Shown piece by piece: positions 30,600-41,639 of a DNA stretch of 64,000 nucleotides. The translations under genes were made by a program, and so were the position numbers. Where the stretch lies: assembly GCA_037447655.1 (NCBI GenBank), contig JBBHKE010002205.1, positions 62,001-126,000 on the forward strand. The letters are read 5' to 3'. Below the pieces are notes generated by a model. It was not told the origin of the DNA and did not search any database. It worked only from the letters and a program-made list of their open reading frames with translations. Each line of letters opens with the position of its first letter. Within the stretch, counting starts at the first letter, position 1. This stretch comes from Zygnema cylindricum. Lineage: Eukaryota; Streptophyta; Zygnematophyceae; Zygnematales; Zygnemataceae.

Positions 30600-31441
30600 T
30601 GAGTCTAAATTTGACGGTCAATCGGTTGGACAACTTTGACTTTCAATATATTGTTTCAACCGCTTAAACTTTGCTGCGCTTGCGCACGTCGTCCGTCATA
30701 ATAAAATTAGCAGTTCACACTGCTAGCGGACGATAACGGTAACAAAACTGCGATAACCACATGAAAATAAAAATGTTGCAGAAAGTCACTTTTTGTCGTT
30801 ACGTGAGCTCCACTTTGAGAGCACCTTGGATATTAACTTAGCCGCAAAATTGAAATTTAATCGTTTAAGCGTTACATTTAACTTAGACGCAAATTGAAAC
30901 GAAACCTCTTTAAACTAAAGTACTGATAGTGTTATACGGAAATATCAAAATGCACGAAACGAAATAAACTTTGTACGCTATAATAAAATGAACCGGCGTA
31001 AAAATAATTAAATATCAATTGAAATTAAATGAAAAAAATGCGCGTCGTCACGCGCGTCGAAATCCAGCCACACTATCTACAAATCAACATTCTTAAATCG
31101 ACATCATAATTTCGTTTCGTGCGTTTTAATATTTCCGTACAAGATTTAGAGTATTTCGGTTTAAAGAGGTTTCGTTTCAATTTGCGTCTTAGGGTGCGTC
31201 TCTATGTACTTCAAACTTAGAGATTTTTTTTTGTTTTTTAGCGCAGATCCGGCGGACCCGGATTTCGGGTGTCCCTATGTGTACCAAACGAAATTGTCAC
31301 TTAGGGCGTGACGATTGTATACGTCGACAATGCCCGTGACGGCTGTCAACGTCTACGTTTGCCGACCGTGTGAATTACTAATTTTATTATGACGGACGAC
31401 GTGCGCAAGCGCGACAAAAGTTTAAGCGGTTGATGTTGTTT
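30600..31441. repeat. Foldback (inverted-repeat) element
   Basis: The sequence at 30650-30720 (CCGCTTAAACTTTGCTGCGC..., CGTCGTCCGTCATAATAAAA) is almost exactly the reverse complement of 31372-31441. Inside, 30885-30925 (GACGCAAATTGAAACGAAAC) pairs with 31152-31190. The whole 0.8 kb can fold back about a centre near 31050. The outermost 60 bp (30600-30662) also pair with 32748-32822, so more than one copy of this terminus is present. Confidence 0.7.
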
Positions 31442-31454
31442 TTGGAAGATTAAG

Positions 31455-32070
31455 TTTCGTATGTGCGTACACATGTTTGCATCCGTATGTAATTATCTGA
31501 TATATATTGTGGAGGTTCGAAAGGATTTATAGATTGGGGAATGAAATGTACACGACAAATTAATGGAGTAATTGAGTGGCGCGAAATGAGATAGGAAATG
31601 GACGGTGGATCGCGAAGCGATCCGACGTTTAATATTCGAAGTGTGTGAAAATGTACGCATGGCGTACGAAACAATATGTGACAAGCGCATTTATTACAAA
31701 GGACGCGTTTGAGGTACGGAAATGATTTCGGCTGTACGATAAATTATTTCGGCAAGTGGACTTGAATTCGCTTCGCGACATTCGTAAGATATTTGACGAC
31801 ACGCGCAGATTTCAATTGGATTTTTATTACCACGCGGCGCGACATCGAGGGTGCCGATTAAGAGCGACGGACGGCGGATATAGGCCGCCGAGATTTTGCT
31901 GTAGTGGTGACGCGAAATCGCGTCAATCACACGATATTTATATTTGGACGTTCCGGATTGTTTGACAAAAATTGAGGAGTTTCGTTGAGTGACTCAGCAT
32001 GAGTCAACGTACGATTTTGTGAGATTGTGTGTACCTGTAAATATTTGAAACAACATTGGTTTGTCCTATG
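31455..32070 (-). repeat. Right arm of the long inverted repeat
   Basis: Reverse complement of 27106-27800 with scattered changes. Starts where the foldback element ends. Confidence 0.7.
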
Positions 32071-33449
32071 TGTATTAATAAAATAGAGTTGATTATGGCG
32101 TTAATTATTTATGTGGTCAATTAGGGTTTCGACAGTTTAATTTATGTGCATGTAGTGTCGTACTTGCAGACAAGTGTACTCTTATGATTGGTCGACTCTC
32201 AAGTGTACACTTACAGTTAGGATTATTTGTCGTAGTAGGTTATTATCGTTAAATAATATTTAGTGGAAGTTACGTTGGTTAATTTGACACGTAGCGATTT
32301 GTTGACAGCTCACAAATGTATATATAGATTTGAGCTTCATTAGGAAATCATCAATGCTTGTTAGAAAAGTAGGGACCAAAGATGTAGTATTTTAGGGTTG
32401 TCGATTAGGTCATGCACTTTGAATGATATAATGATTATTTGATTATGCTTTTGTTTATGCGTGATGCATTTGTTTGTTATTATTTATTTATGTTATTTTA
32501 TATATGTTTGATATGCATTGTTTATGCATTTGTCCTAGGGTTTGTTTTTGTCGATTATTCCATCAAACCTTAGATGTTGTCAAAGGGTTTATTTATGTTG
32601 ATTATTCCATGATACCCTAAATGTTGTTTTTTGCGTCTGTGTACGCATATGGAGGATGCATTTCAAATGATTGTTCATTGGCCTAGCTTTGCTTAGCTTA
32701 TTGCATGATAGTTTGGGTTGCTTGTGCGGTCTATTTTAGACCAAAGAACAACAGTTGAAACAATATTTTGAAAGTCAAAGCTGTCCAACTGATTTAGCGT
32801 CAAATTTTGACTCAGCGGTATAATGCTTCGCGCAAAGAGCAAACGGCGGGAGACGGCCGGTAGAGGTCGAAACAAAGAGATCCGCGAAGGCTCGAGGAGA
32901 GTAGCGCCGACCAGGGGATAACCTCGCGGAGACTCTCGCGGATGTCGGTTCGACACATTTTGAATTGGCCCGCGAAGACGTCACCGGGCCACGTATACTT
33001 GTCTTACCTGGCGGCGTACGACGTCTCGCGGGAGGATGCAAATGGATAAATAGCTGCTTTCGCGACGGGCGATGTGAAAACGCAAGTAAAACAAAAAACA
33101 ATAAAAACCAATGAACGAAGGTGTCCCCAAAAAATAAAATAAAAAGCAAGCGTGCTCCCTATTGCCGCTACGTTACCATTACCCCTATATCGTCGATCTC
33201 TTTGATACGTTGCTACTCAAAATAGAGTAGTTAATCACTCAATTTGCTGCAGGTCGGTTGGTTCTTAGCGGCCATAAAGCTGTTTTAATTAATTATTTTT
33301 TTGATCCCCATCATCAATACATTTTTAATGTTGTTTAATTAAATATAATGTTTTAATTGTGGAATACTTATGCATTAACAGTTATATCATACAACATTTA
33401 TACATAATATAACACAAATATAAAAATAAATACATTGACTATATGATTA
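32071..33449. other. Non-coding spacer
   Basis: No gene recognised. Contains a tandem duplication of about 50 bp at 32538-32630 (GATTATTCCAT phrase twice), a 75-bp inverted match to the foldback terminus at 32748-32822, and a locally GC-rich block (32820-33060) without a convincing frame. Confidence 0.5.
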
Positions 33450-35060
33450 AATCTTGGACAAAAGGCATTTAAAAAAAAAAAACCAAACAAATGATGATAA
33501 TAGTTATATGTTGTTTTTATTTTGTTTTATGGTATCATAAAACAATAATAGAACAAATTTTACTCCCACGATCGATGTTATCGTTTTTCTATCTTAGAAT
33601 GTTTTAAGCCTATTAAGTTTGACAAACACAACGACTACATTTTCAATTGACCATAATAGAGAAACTGTATTTGGTTTGTGTTAAGTAATAGTTTGTTATA
33701 CATAAACCATAAACATTAAATAAAACTTTTTAATCTAACGTAATTGTTCATAAAAATAATGAAATATCCGATTAAGTATTCTACAAAAGACATTTATAAA
33801 TAAATAACAAATAAACGATGATAATATTTAGCCGTTGTTTTTTTTTTCTCTTATAGTATTACCAAACGAAATATTGTAGATATTTTAAGCCCACGATCGA
33901 TGTTATGTTATTTGTATTTTACAATGTTTCAAGCCTATTAAGTTTGACAAACACAACGACGACAATTTTAATCGACCATAATAGAGAAATTGTATTTGAT
34001 TTGTGTTAAATTTTGTTATACATAAACCAAAAACATTGAATAAACATTTTTAATCTAACGTAATTGTTCATAAAAATAATGAAATATCCAATTAAGTATT
34101 CGACAAAAGGCATTTATGAAAAAAATACCAAATAAACGATGATAATATTTAGCCGTTGCTTTTATTTTCTCTTATAGTATCACAAAACAAAATATTGTAG
34201 ATATTTTACTCCCACGATCGATGTTATGATTTTTGTATCTTACAATGTTTCAAACATATTAAATTTCACAAATATAACGATTTCGTTTTTTATCGGCCAT
34301 AATAAAGAAATTGTATTTGGTTTGTGTTAGGTTAAAATTTGTTGTATATACCAAATACATTAACTAAAACATTTTTATCTAACGTAATTGTTGATAAAAA
34401 AAATGAAATATCCGATTAAATATATGACAAAAGGCATTTATAAAAAATAACCAAATAAAAGATGAGAATTGTTAGTCGTTGTTTTTATTTTGTTTTGTAG
34501 TTTCACAAAACGAAAAACATAACAAATTTTACTCCCATGATCGATGTTATCGTTATTCTATCTTACAATGTTTCTAGCCTATTTAGTTTGACAAACACAA
34601 CGACTACATTTTTAATCGATCATAATAGAGAAATTGTATTTGATTTATGTTAAGTTATAGTTTGTTATAGATAAACCAAAAATCTTAAATAAACCTTTTT
34701 AATCTAACGTAATTGTTCACAAAAATATTGAAATATTTGATTAAGTATTTGACAAAAGGCATTTATAAAAAAAAAAACCAAATAAACTATGATAATACTT
34801 AGCCATTGCTTTTATGTACTCTTATAGTATCACAAAACGAAATATTGTTGGAATTTTACTCCCATGATCGATGCTATTATTTTTGTATCTTATATTGTTT
34901 CAAGCCTATTAAGTTTGACAAACACAACGACTACATTTTGAATCGACCATGATAGATAAACTATATTTGGTTTCTGTTAAGTTATAGTTTGTTATATAAA
35001 CCAAAAAACTTTAACAAAAACTTTTTAACCTTACATAGTTGTTAATAAAAATAATAAAAA
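33450..35060 (+). repeat. Satellite array, five monomers of about 323 bp
   Basis: The landmark ATCGATG recurs at 33571, 33896, 34217, 34540 and 34867 (steps 325, 321, 323, 327). Each monomer repeats the same order: GACAAAAGGCATTTA, TTTTACTCCCACGATCGATG, AAGTTTGACAAACACAACGA, ATTGTATTTGGTTTGTG, TCTAACGTAATTGTT. Monomers are AT-rich and diverged by many single-base changes. The array seems limited to these five copies. Confidence 0.9.
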
Positions 35061-35791
35061 TAAAATCATATAAATGTAGAATTAGTGTGTGTGTACATGA
35101 TATCCAACTTAATGATGAAAACACATTAGGCAGCAAATATTGAATAATTTATTTCATAAATACTAATTGAAATGAACATTTTGTGAAATATGTTACAAAA
35201 AACATTAACTTCGACAACATTAAAGGTTACACGTCTTTTTTTATCAAATAAAAAAACAAGTTATGCGATTTTAGGGTTCCTACTAAATAAAGGAAAAAAA
35301 CAAATAAAACATAAACATATCATGGGTCGAAAATAATAAAACTAACAGCAAACTCATTACACGAGTTTGAATTTCTAAAAATATCAGCTTAAACAAACAC
35401 TAAATGTTACTACAAAGTTTCAAAAGCTAAAAAAAACACATTTATTACAAGTGCCAAAAAATCCCATTTATAAAACTTCCGAGATTCTTCTTTCCTCCAA
35501 GTAGTTCGACTTGATTCCAAATCGGCGATGGAAGGGAGCCCACCTATACTATCATGGTATGCTTTCTACACATCTTTTACCGTGTGAAGTCGGGCTCAAA
35601 TTTGAGTCATCAAAGGAACTTGATAAAATTTTTCATGTGAAGAAACAAGAGGTGGAAATTCTTCATTTGCTCTTGCCGTTTCCACATAGACTTTGAGGAA
35701 GATTACGTTCAGGAGTCCCGATTCCCATGGCTGATTCACCTTTTGATGGTCTATTTTGATTTTGAGAGGGTTGTTTTTCTTGGAAAGTCTC
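35061..35791. other. AT-rich spacer
   Basis: Between satellite and gene remnant. No gene recognised. The 61-codon plus-strand frame at 35511 has no domain. Confidence 0.4.
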
Positions 35792-36239
35792 TCATTGACA
35801 ATTCATCATCTGTATAATATAGGTTAACTTTTCATCTATATTACACATTTTCTCTCTCAAACTTGAAAGTGTCTCTTTTATACAACACATTTCCTCTAAC
35901 ATAATTTTTTTTTTTTTTTCCACAAGTTTGACTTCAAATGAATAAGAATCAACTGATTTTCCCACCTGTGAGATAGTAACAAACACATTTGCTTCCGCAT
36001 CAACAATTGAATCCCAAATGTCCGATGCTTCAAGACATGTTTTTTTGACTCCGTCTTTGACAACGACCACAATGGAGATTGGAACAGTTTGTGCTTGAAG
36101 ATAAGAAGACCAGGAAATACATCTTGTAAAAAATCATGGTCTTGTAAAAACACAATTTTAAGCCACAACATCGTTTGAAGGAAATTTTTAGCCCTTAAAT
36201 CTTGTTCGGAATTCGAAGCTCGAGCATTTTTCTGCATAA

Positions 36240-36600
36240 AAAAACATTTGTATGTTTTTAATAGAAGAACATTTTATTAAATATAAAGCAAAAAATAATG
36301 TGACAAAGAGAAAAAATGAAAAAAATAAAAAACAGAAAGAGAGGGAAAGAGAGAAAAAAAAACCAGAGAAAGAAAAAACAATTAAAAGAAAAAAATAAAA
36401 ATTATCCTAAAAATATATAAAAAACAACATAAAAATAGAAAAAACAATTGAAAAGACAAAAAAAAAACGAAAGTAAACAAAAAAAAAAAAGTGTAAAAAT
36501 ATAGAACAAAGATCAATATGTACAACAAAAAAATGGAAAAATATAGAAAAAATGTGATAAACATATAACACAAAAGATTACTTAACCCACAAAGCAATGA
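36240..36600. repeat. A-rich low-complexity sequence (intron)
   Basis: Runs of A with AAAAAT/AAAACA words, within the last intron of the Ndc10-like gene. Phe/Leu-rich opposite-strand frames are artefacts. Confidence 0.7.
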
Positions 36601-36630
36601 TATAAATGGTAAGAGTTTTCATAAACATAC

Positions 36631-36850
36631 CGCTGGTAGCTCAACATATGCTGTTTCGACCCACGACCAAAACATATAACAAAACGCAGAAGTGGATTCC
36701 ACTTTGGAACGAGGTAGAAAATATTTCCTAGTGTTGTTTTCTTGGCCCGAAGCTTGAAGTAGAATGTCTGTTGGCAAATTCGTGACGTATGAATATGAGA
36801 AATGGTCGGATGTCCAATCTCCTATCACTTTGATAGCTTCTCGATCAGCA
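36631..36850 (-). CDS. Exon 4 of Ndc10-like gene (catalytic-Tyr region)
   Basis: Acceptor ATTTCAG, donor GCG/GTATGT. Fully open: ADREAIKVIGDWTSDHFSYS, YVTNLPTDILLQASGQ, KYFLPRSKVESTSAFCYMFW, SWVETAYVELPA. It joins exon 3 by completing a Gly codon across the junction (GG + T), which is strong support for the splice model. The Tyr in SYSYVTNLP is the likely recombinase-type tyrosine. Confidence 0.75.
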
Positions 36851-36968
36851 CTGAAATATTTACCATAAAAAAAATCAAACTTAGAAAATTAGAACAAAGA
36901 TAACTAAGCTTCATTATTTCCAATAAATACATGCTAAAAATCAAAATGTTGAGTTTACAACAACGCAC

Positions 36969-37306
36969 CCTCTTGTCGCCAACATTGTTGCTCCTTGACC
37001 ACGTTCTGCATGGGCTTCATGGGAAAAAGAAATGTTTTTGGTTTTGAATGTTCTTTTTTTATACTGAAATTGTGTATTATAGCAAAGAGGCTGCAAGAAG
37101 GATGTTTCTCTTCTTTCTTGTTGTTTCGCTAAAACTCTCCCTTTTGTAAAAGATTCCCCGTACCACGTTTATTTCGTGAACTTAGGAATTGCATTTTTAT
37201 TTGTAGCTATTTCCCACCTCCAAAAAAATTGTTGGGCCACAGCAGTTACGAGACAAATAAAAAAGTCTAAGTGACGCATGCTTCCGATAAATTCTGCAGG
37301 GCCATT
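36969..37306 (-). pseudogene. Exon 3 of Ndc10-like gene (RH..., FWRW, HxxR)
   Basis: Acceptor ATCTGAAG at the right, donor GG/GTGCGT at the left. Encodes NGPAEFIGSMRHLDFFICLV, QQFFWRWEIATNK, IPKFTK, a TAA stop, TWYGESFTKGRVLA and SFSHEAHAERGQGATMLATRG. The residues around the stop match the family's F.....WY motif, so the stop is a point lesion in real coding sequence. Confidence 0.75.
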
Positions 37307-37540
37307 CTTCAGATAAAAAATACCATAAAAAAAACCCAAATAAAATATTAAAATTTGTTTTTAGGTAATGTACAAAACATCACAAAAATACACATTTCAT
37401 TAAAAATTTAGTTTTATAGATTGCTTAGTTCATTAGTTTTCTCATGTTTTGTAACCATCGCCAAAACCCAAGGGTTATGTACAAAACATTATAAAAATAC
37501 AAATTTCGTTAAAGCTATAGTTTTATGGATTTCTTATTAC

Positions 37541-37691
37541 ATTAGTTTTCCCATTTTTTGTAGCCATCACCAAAACATAACCCTTGTCCGGCCTAAGATA
37601 AAGAAGATCATATGAAAAAACATCGGCTAACGTAGCATTTTTGGAATCATCGCCACGATTGAGACACGCATGGTTCATGATAAATTGACTC
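37541..37691 (-). CDS. Exon 2 of Ndc10-like gene (RGDD...GKTN)
   Basis: Open from acceptor (TTTAAG) to donor (AAT/GTAATA). Reads FIMNHACLNRGDDSKNATLA, DVFSYDLLYLRPDKGYVLVM, ATKNGKTN. A partial duplicate of its 3' end plus donor region lies just downstream at about 37380-37480. Confidence 0.7.
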
Positions 37692-38157
37692 CTTAAAAAA
37701 CAAAAACAAAACAACAAAGAGACAAAAAATGAAAAAAATAAAAATATAATGTGAGCTTTATTTAAAAAAAATCTACCTTTTCTCCCAAAAAACAAAAATT
37801 GCATCACAAAAAAAATAAACAAAACAATATAAACAGAAAAAATGACAATCTGACAAACATAATGGGAGTTTTATTTTAAAAGAATGTATATTTCCTAACA
37901 AGAAACAAAAATTGTACATAATTTTCGTTCCTGTTTAAAATAAACTTTGGAGTTAACCCTTAAAAACTTGTATAATATCTAAGAAACATGTTAAAAAAAA
38001 TGTAATATCAAGTCAAAAAATAAAATTCGAACCCTAAAACAAAAAAATCGGATAAGAAAGTGAAAATAAATGCACTCAATAAAATAAAGTGTAAAGTAAA
38101 AAACAACATGAATTGAAAAAATGAAATGTAAGATTTAGTATTTTTATGGATACATAC

Positions 38158-38262
38158 CTCACTTGAATGTTGGTGTAAAAGGGGTAAAACAACACTACAC
38201 TGCACAGCGAAATGTTTATAGGAACCACTTGTAGCAATAGTAAGGCACACGGCATCCACAAG
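38158..38262 (-). CDS. Possible exon 1 of Ndc10-like gene
   Basis: Reads VDAVCLTIATSGSYKHFAVQ, CSVVLPLLHQHSSE and ends at a consensus donor GAG/GTATGT. No known motif. Included on position, strand and the good splice site. A missing upstream exon is likely. Confidence 0.4.
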
Positions 38263-39361
38263 GAAGAGCTTAAGAGTTTATTAATTCGGAAAAAGAGAAT
38301 ACAAGATTTTGTACACAGTACACTTACTAAAAAAACCCCATTTTTTTCTAACGTCTACAGTCAATTAAACTAGCTAGCCGTTAAACAACTCAACACTACA
38401 ACAATACCGCTATGTACCCATGGCTGCCCTCGGTCTGCCGTGTCCTAACCACACTAGGTTCTACAAGTACTACATCAATCACATTCTGCTGCATTGCTAT
38501 GCTGTCATACTGCGCTATTTAGACATTGCAATTACGTTGCTCTGACATAGCAATTGCGTTGTCGAACACCGTAGTCATAGCAACTGCTCCATTCTATCCT
38601 CAACCCAGTTAGTCCTTGTAACCCTATTATAGTGCCTCTCACTAGGAATTGAATGTCTTGCTGAATTTTTATACTCTAAGGAAACTAGATTTGTTGGAGT
38701 ATTTCGAAGGTTCGCGGCGAAACTTTTGGAACTCTTGGTGGAGTGAGTAGGTCTGGAGGAGGAGCTGTTGATGGCTGTCATTCAACTCATCAAAATGATC
38801 TTGAAGGTCTTGATATTTTGTCTCCAGGAGTCAATGTGATGATCGGCGGATGCAAGCCGTTGCCTAGTGATCCGCTATCCCAGATCTTTTTTTCTCCCCT
38901 CTCGGACATTCTCTGGTGCTAGTGGTTGCGGTTGGGGAAGATCCAGTCCAAGTTCCACCGGTGCTGGAATTTAAGGAGCCACGGATGCTGCATCCTTCTT
39001 TTGCATTTTGCGTTCCCAACGAGGCACCTTCCTTAGCTTAAAAGATGAGTGTTTTTGGGCCGCTCTGGCCCGCTGCAACGCGTTCTTTCAAGCTTATTTG
39101 AGCGCTCGTACTGCGGGTGTGACCTCGGCTTGTGTAATGATGTGATCGAGGTGCACGTCTCATGGGTGATACTGCCAAAGTAGACTGGGAACATCCACAC
39201 GATAGCGGTAGGGGTCCTCAACCACCTCCACAAATAGCAACGAGTGAGGATTCACCTTCACGTAGCCCATATGATTCTTTGCTAGATCCGCCGTTCGCAT
39301 AGAATTCCACGCGGGGTGAGAAGGAAAATTGGCGAGATTGTTTAGTGGTTCCTTGGGCTTT
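38263..39361 (-). other. Uncharacterised segment with minus-strand frames
   Basis: Two weak minus-strand frames: 38575-38781 (ending RVTRTNWVEDRMEQLL) and 39160-39381 (SHPAWNSMRTADLAKNHMGY, HSLLFVEVVEDPYRYRVDVP). The second looks protein-like and uses an ATG inside the adjacent LTR. No family recognised; they could be remnants of another retroelement's gag/pol. Confidence 0.3.
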
Positions 39362-40361
39362 TGCAACTCTGAGACCTCCATTGGTACTCAGAGTAGGCAG
39401 CCTATTAGAAGCCTCTAGGATAACCTCAATCCCTTAGTCTTTGTATGAGTATTTCTGACACCCTGACAGAATACAGAATGACCAAATTGCACCCTTTGAA
39501 ATAACTGACTCCCATGATTTTACCACAAAATGAATCTTAGAAATTGCTCCCTTGAGCAGTTAATTATCAATGGTCAAAGATGACCTTTTAAACAAATGCG
39601 CTCTAGTAGAGAGGTTGCTACCTATTGTTTTCTAAGTTATGTACCCCTCTCTTATCCCTCTACTAGTGAAGTACGGAGTCAATTAATTCAATGTACAGTA
39701 TAGAAAGGTACTTGGCCCGGAGTACTTTCTGTACGGCCATTGTACGACATGGCCAAGAAGGCAATGCATGCCATATCCGAGTTCGTCATGGTATGTCCCA
39801 GAGATGCCGCCATCCAATGTCATGTTGCCACGTGTCACCCGGCGTGGCTGGGACCGCAAACCGCCAAATCATCCATTTCGTGATGCAGGCTTCTTCCTTC
39901 GCCGTCTTATTGATATCTGCCTTGATATATAGCCATTTAAAATACAAACAGTACTTTTCGATGTGATACTATCTAACTATGTCTATGTGATTGTGGTCCG
40001 TTCGTCAGTTAAATGAACTTTCATATTTGCACATCATTAAATAGCTATCGTACCCTATATAGTTTGACACAGGTGGTAGGCTATATGGTAAGGATAATGG
40101 GCTATTCAGACGAACGGTAGGTACCAGGATCAAATCTTGGGTCCGTTAACCTTTTTGGTTAGTTAAACAAATGAATGCATTCTGACTCTAGGAAAAGCAT
40201 AGGCAACCATGGCTCTAACTTCTTCTTCAGCCTCTTGTGACTACGACAAGTATGGGGGCTAGAAAGATAAGTTAGAAGCAGGCTGCCTCTGCTTATCTTT
40301 CCTCATTTTAGATTACTAAAGAAACCTAGAAAATACATAAGAAAAACTTTTAATTTCAACA
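39362..40361 (-). repeat. 3' LTR of old Copia F
   Basis: The minus strand begins TGTTGAAATTAAAAG and ends near GGAGGTCTCAGAGTTGCA. It is followed at the right by a polypurine complement (CTCCCCTTATTTTCTAG). It resembles the Copia C/D LTRs at its 3' end. A tRNA-like block is at about 40072-40142 (AGGTACCAGGATCAAATCTT). Confidence 0.85.
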
Positions 40362-40603
40362 CTCCCCTTATTTTCTAGTCACTTTTAACTTTAAGTCCAC
40401 ACTTCTCTCTATAAAATATTAATTAAGGAAAAGGCACAGGCTTTGTCATCATGTCTGCCACCATTTCACTGTCTGGTCTATTTTCTAGACTTATAATTTT
40501 GTTCTCCACCTTTTCCCTAACAAAGCTTGAAACTCTGAGACCTCCATAAGTCCTCAGAGTGGACAGCTTCCAAGAAGCCTAGCAACAATTGTTATTGCTG
40601 CTT
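40362..40603 (-). pseudogene. RNase H C-terminus of Copia F, with inserted LTR patch
   Basis: The minus strand encodes the RNase H tail (SFVREKVENKI, SEMVADMMTKP) and, on the far side of a 53-bp patch, the CDNQAAI region. The patch (40528-40580) is the terminal 53 bp of a Copia C/D-type LTR. It replaces about 48 bp that should encode NPKHHFKAKHMDIRL. The rest of this RNase H continues at 46776 after Copia G. Confidence 0.7.
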
Positions 40604-40608
40604 GATTA

Positions 40609-41616
40609 TGTTGTTCTACAATCACAGTAGCAGGAGGAGAGCCAATCATAGTAGTTGGAGGAGAGCCAGAAGCAGTACTAGCGGAAGTAGAAATTTAAAG
40701 CAGAAGGTAACAAGCACCCTACTCAACAGCCAACTTCAAGATGTGATAGAATGCAACTCAGTGATCTATGCTGACTCAAATTCTGCATAACAGTAGTAAG
40801 CACAGTGTAAAACCACTCCACAAAGATTAAACTCAATTGATCCAGCCAACTATAAGATATTCACACTGCAGATTCACAAAAACTGCCTTAGTAGATTAAT
40901 ATCCCAAGACTTGGATAATCACAATTTGTCTAATCCTAAACTATATACTCACAGTGAGTATCTACTGGTCACACTAATTTAAGTGACTATACTACTGTAC
41001 TGTTTTATGCTACGACAAAGTACTAAAACTGTACTTACTATTCTGAGAGTACTTCCAAAACCTAATTTTGCCTTTTCTCTAAATCTGAATAGAGCGACAC
41101 TATTTTAACTAGCTAAACTACAAAACCTTGCTGCCAGTTATTTACAAATAGAAGGCCGTACATTAACTGTTCCTGGCGTTTAGTCAACAGTGGTCCGTAA
41201 CATTCGGTTGACTATTCTCGTGTAGTACGAAGCACGTGATACCGTCGAACTGTGCTTCGTCATTTGTGGGCCGTTCTGAATCGCATCCGTCAATTCAATG
41301 TCAATCAACGACCCTTCTTAGCTGACCGTACCATATTTTTCAGATATGCGGTTTGCATTCCTTTCGTCCGATTGCATCAAATCGCTTGTTAATCTCCCGA
41401 CACGTGTAACTGGTCATCGATGCTACTCCTTGAAACCTACAACACCCTTTTCCTGCCGACGCGTGTCCAACTGGCCGTACAGTACACTATCTTAGTCTTC
41501 TGTTACTGTAACATTATTTGAGGAAAGTATTACAGGTTTTCATTTCCCAAAATATTATAAGTCATGAATTCCTCCTCACAGCTCTATCTACTGAGTAAAG
41601 ATTTCCAATTTCAACA
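40609..41616 (-). repeat. 3' LTR of Copia G
   Basis: Plus-strand TGTTGTTCTACAATCACAG ... TTTCAACA, about 1.0 kb. It carries one extra copy of a 24-bp GAGAGCC-containing unit compared with the other LTR. Polypurine complement CTCCCCTAAATC follows. Confidence 0.9.
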
Positions 41617-41639
41617 CTCCCCTAAATCTTTAGACTTAG

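Larger units (their letters stand above)
35792..38262 (-). pseudogene. Ndc10-domain-2 / Crypton-like tyrosine-recombinase-fold protein, multi-exon
   Basis: Five minus-strand exons join in phase with GT/AG introns: 38262-38158 (weak), 37691-37541, 37306-36969, 36850-36631 and 36231-35792. The family signature appears in order: RGDDSKNATLADVFSYDLL, MATKNGKTN, EFIGSMRHLDFF, AVAQQFFWRWEIA, SHEAHAERGQGATMLATRG, AIKVIGDWTSDHF, YSYVTNLP, KYFLPRSKVE, then a C-terminal helical part. In related proteins these are RGD..LADL, GKTNQFGR, RHRD, ALA.YLFWRW, KTHAGRG, RRLGRW and YLTxLPRE...YFLPR. HxxR and a later Tyr fit a tyrosine-recombinase centre. One in-frame stop (37169-37171) and a late frame change suggest a pseudogene. 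Whether it is a host gene or a mobile Crypton-type element is open. Family naming is from memory of conserved motifs. Confidence 0.7.

Noticed and set aside
32775-33149. 124-codon minus frame, Arg/Pro-rich
   Set aside because: No domain, locally GC-rich sequence, no support from neighbours.
33450-35060. CRISPR-like spaced repeats
   Set aside because: Monomers of about 323 bp without short direct repeats and unique spacers; a eukaryotic satellite.
36382-36597. Phe/Leu-rich 'membrane protein' frame
   Set aside because: A-rich intron sequence read on the T strand.
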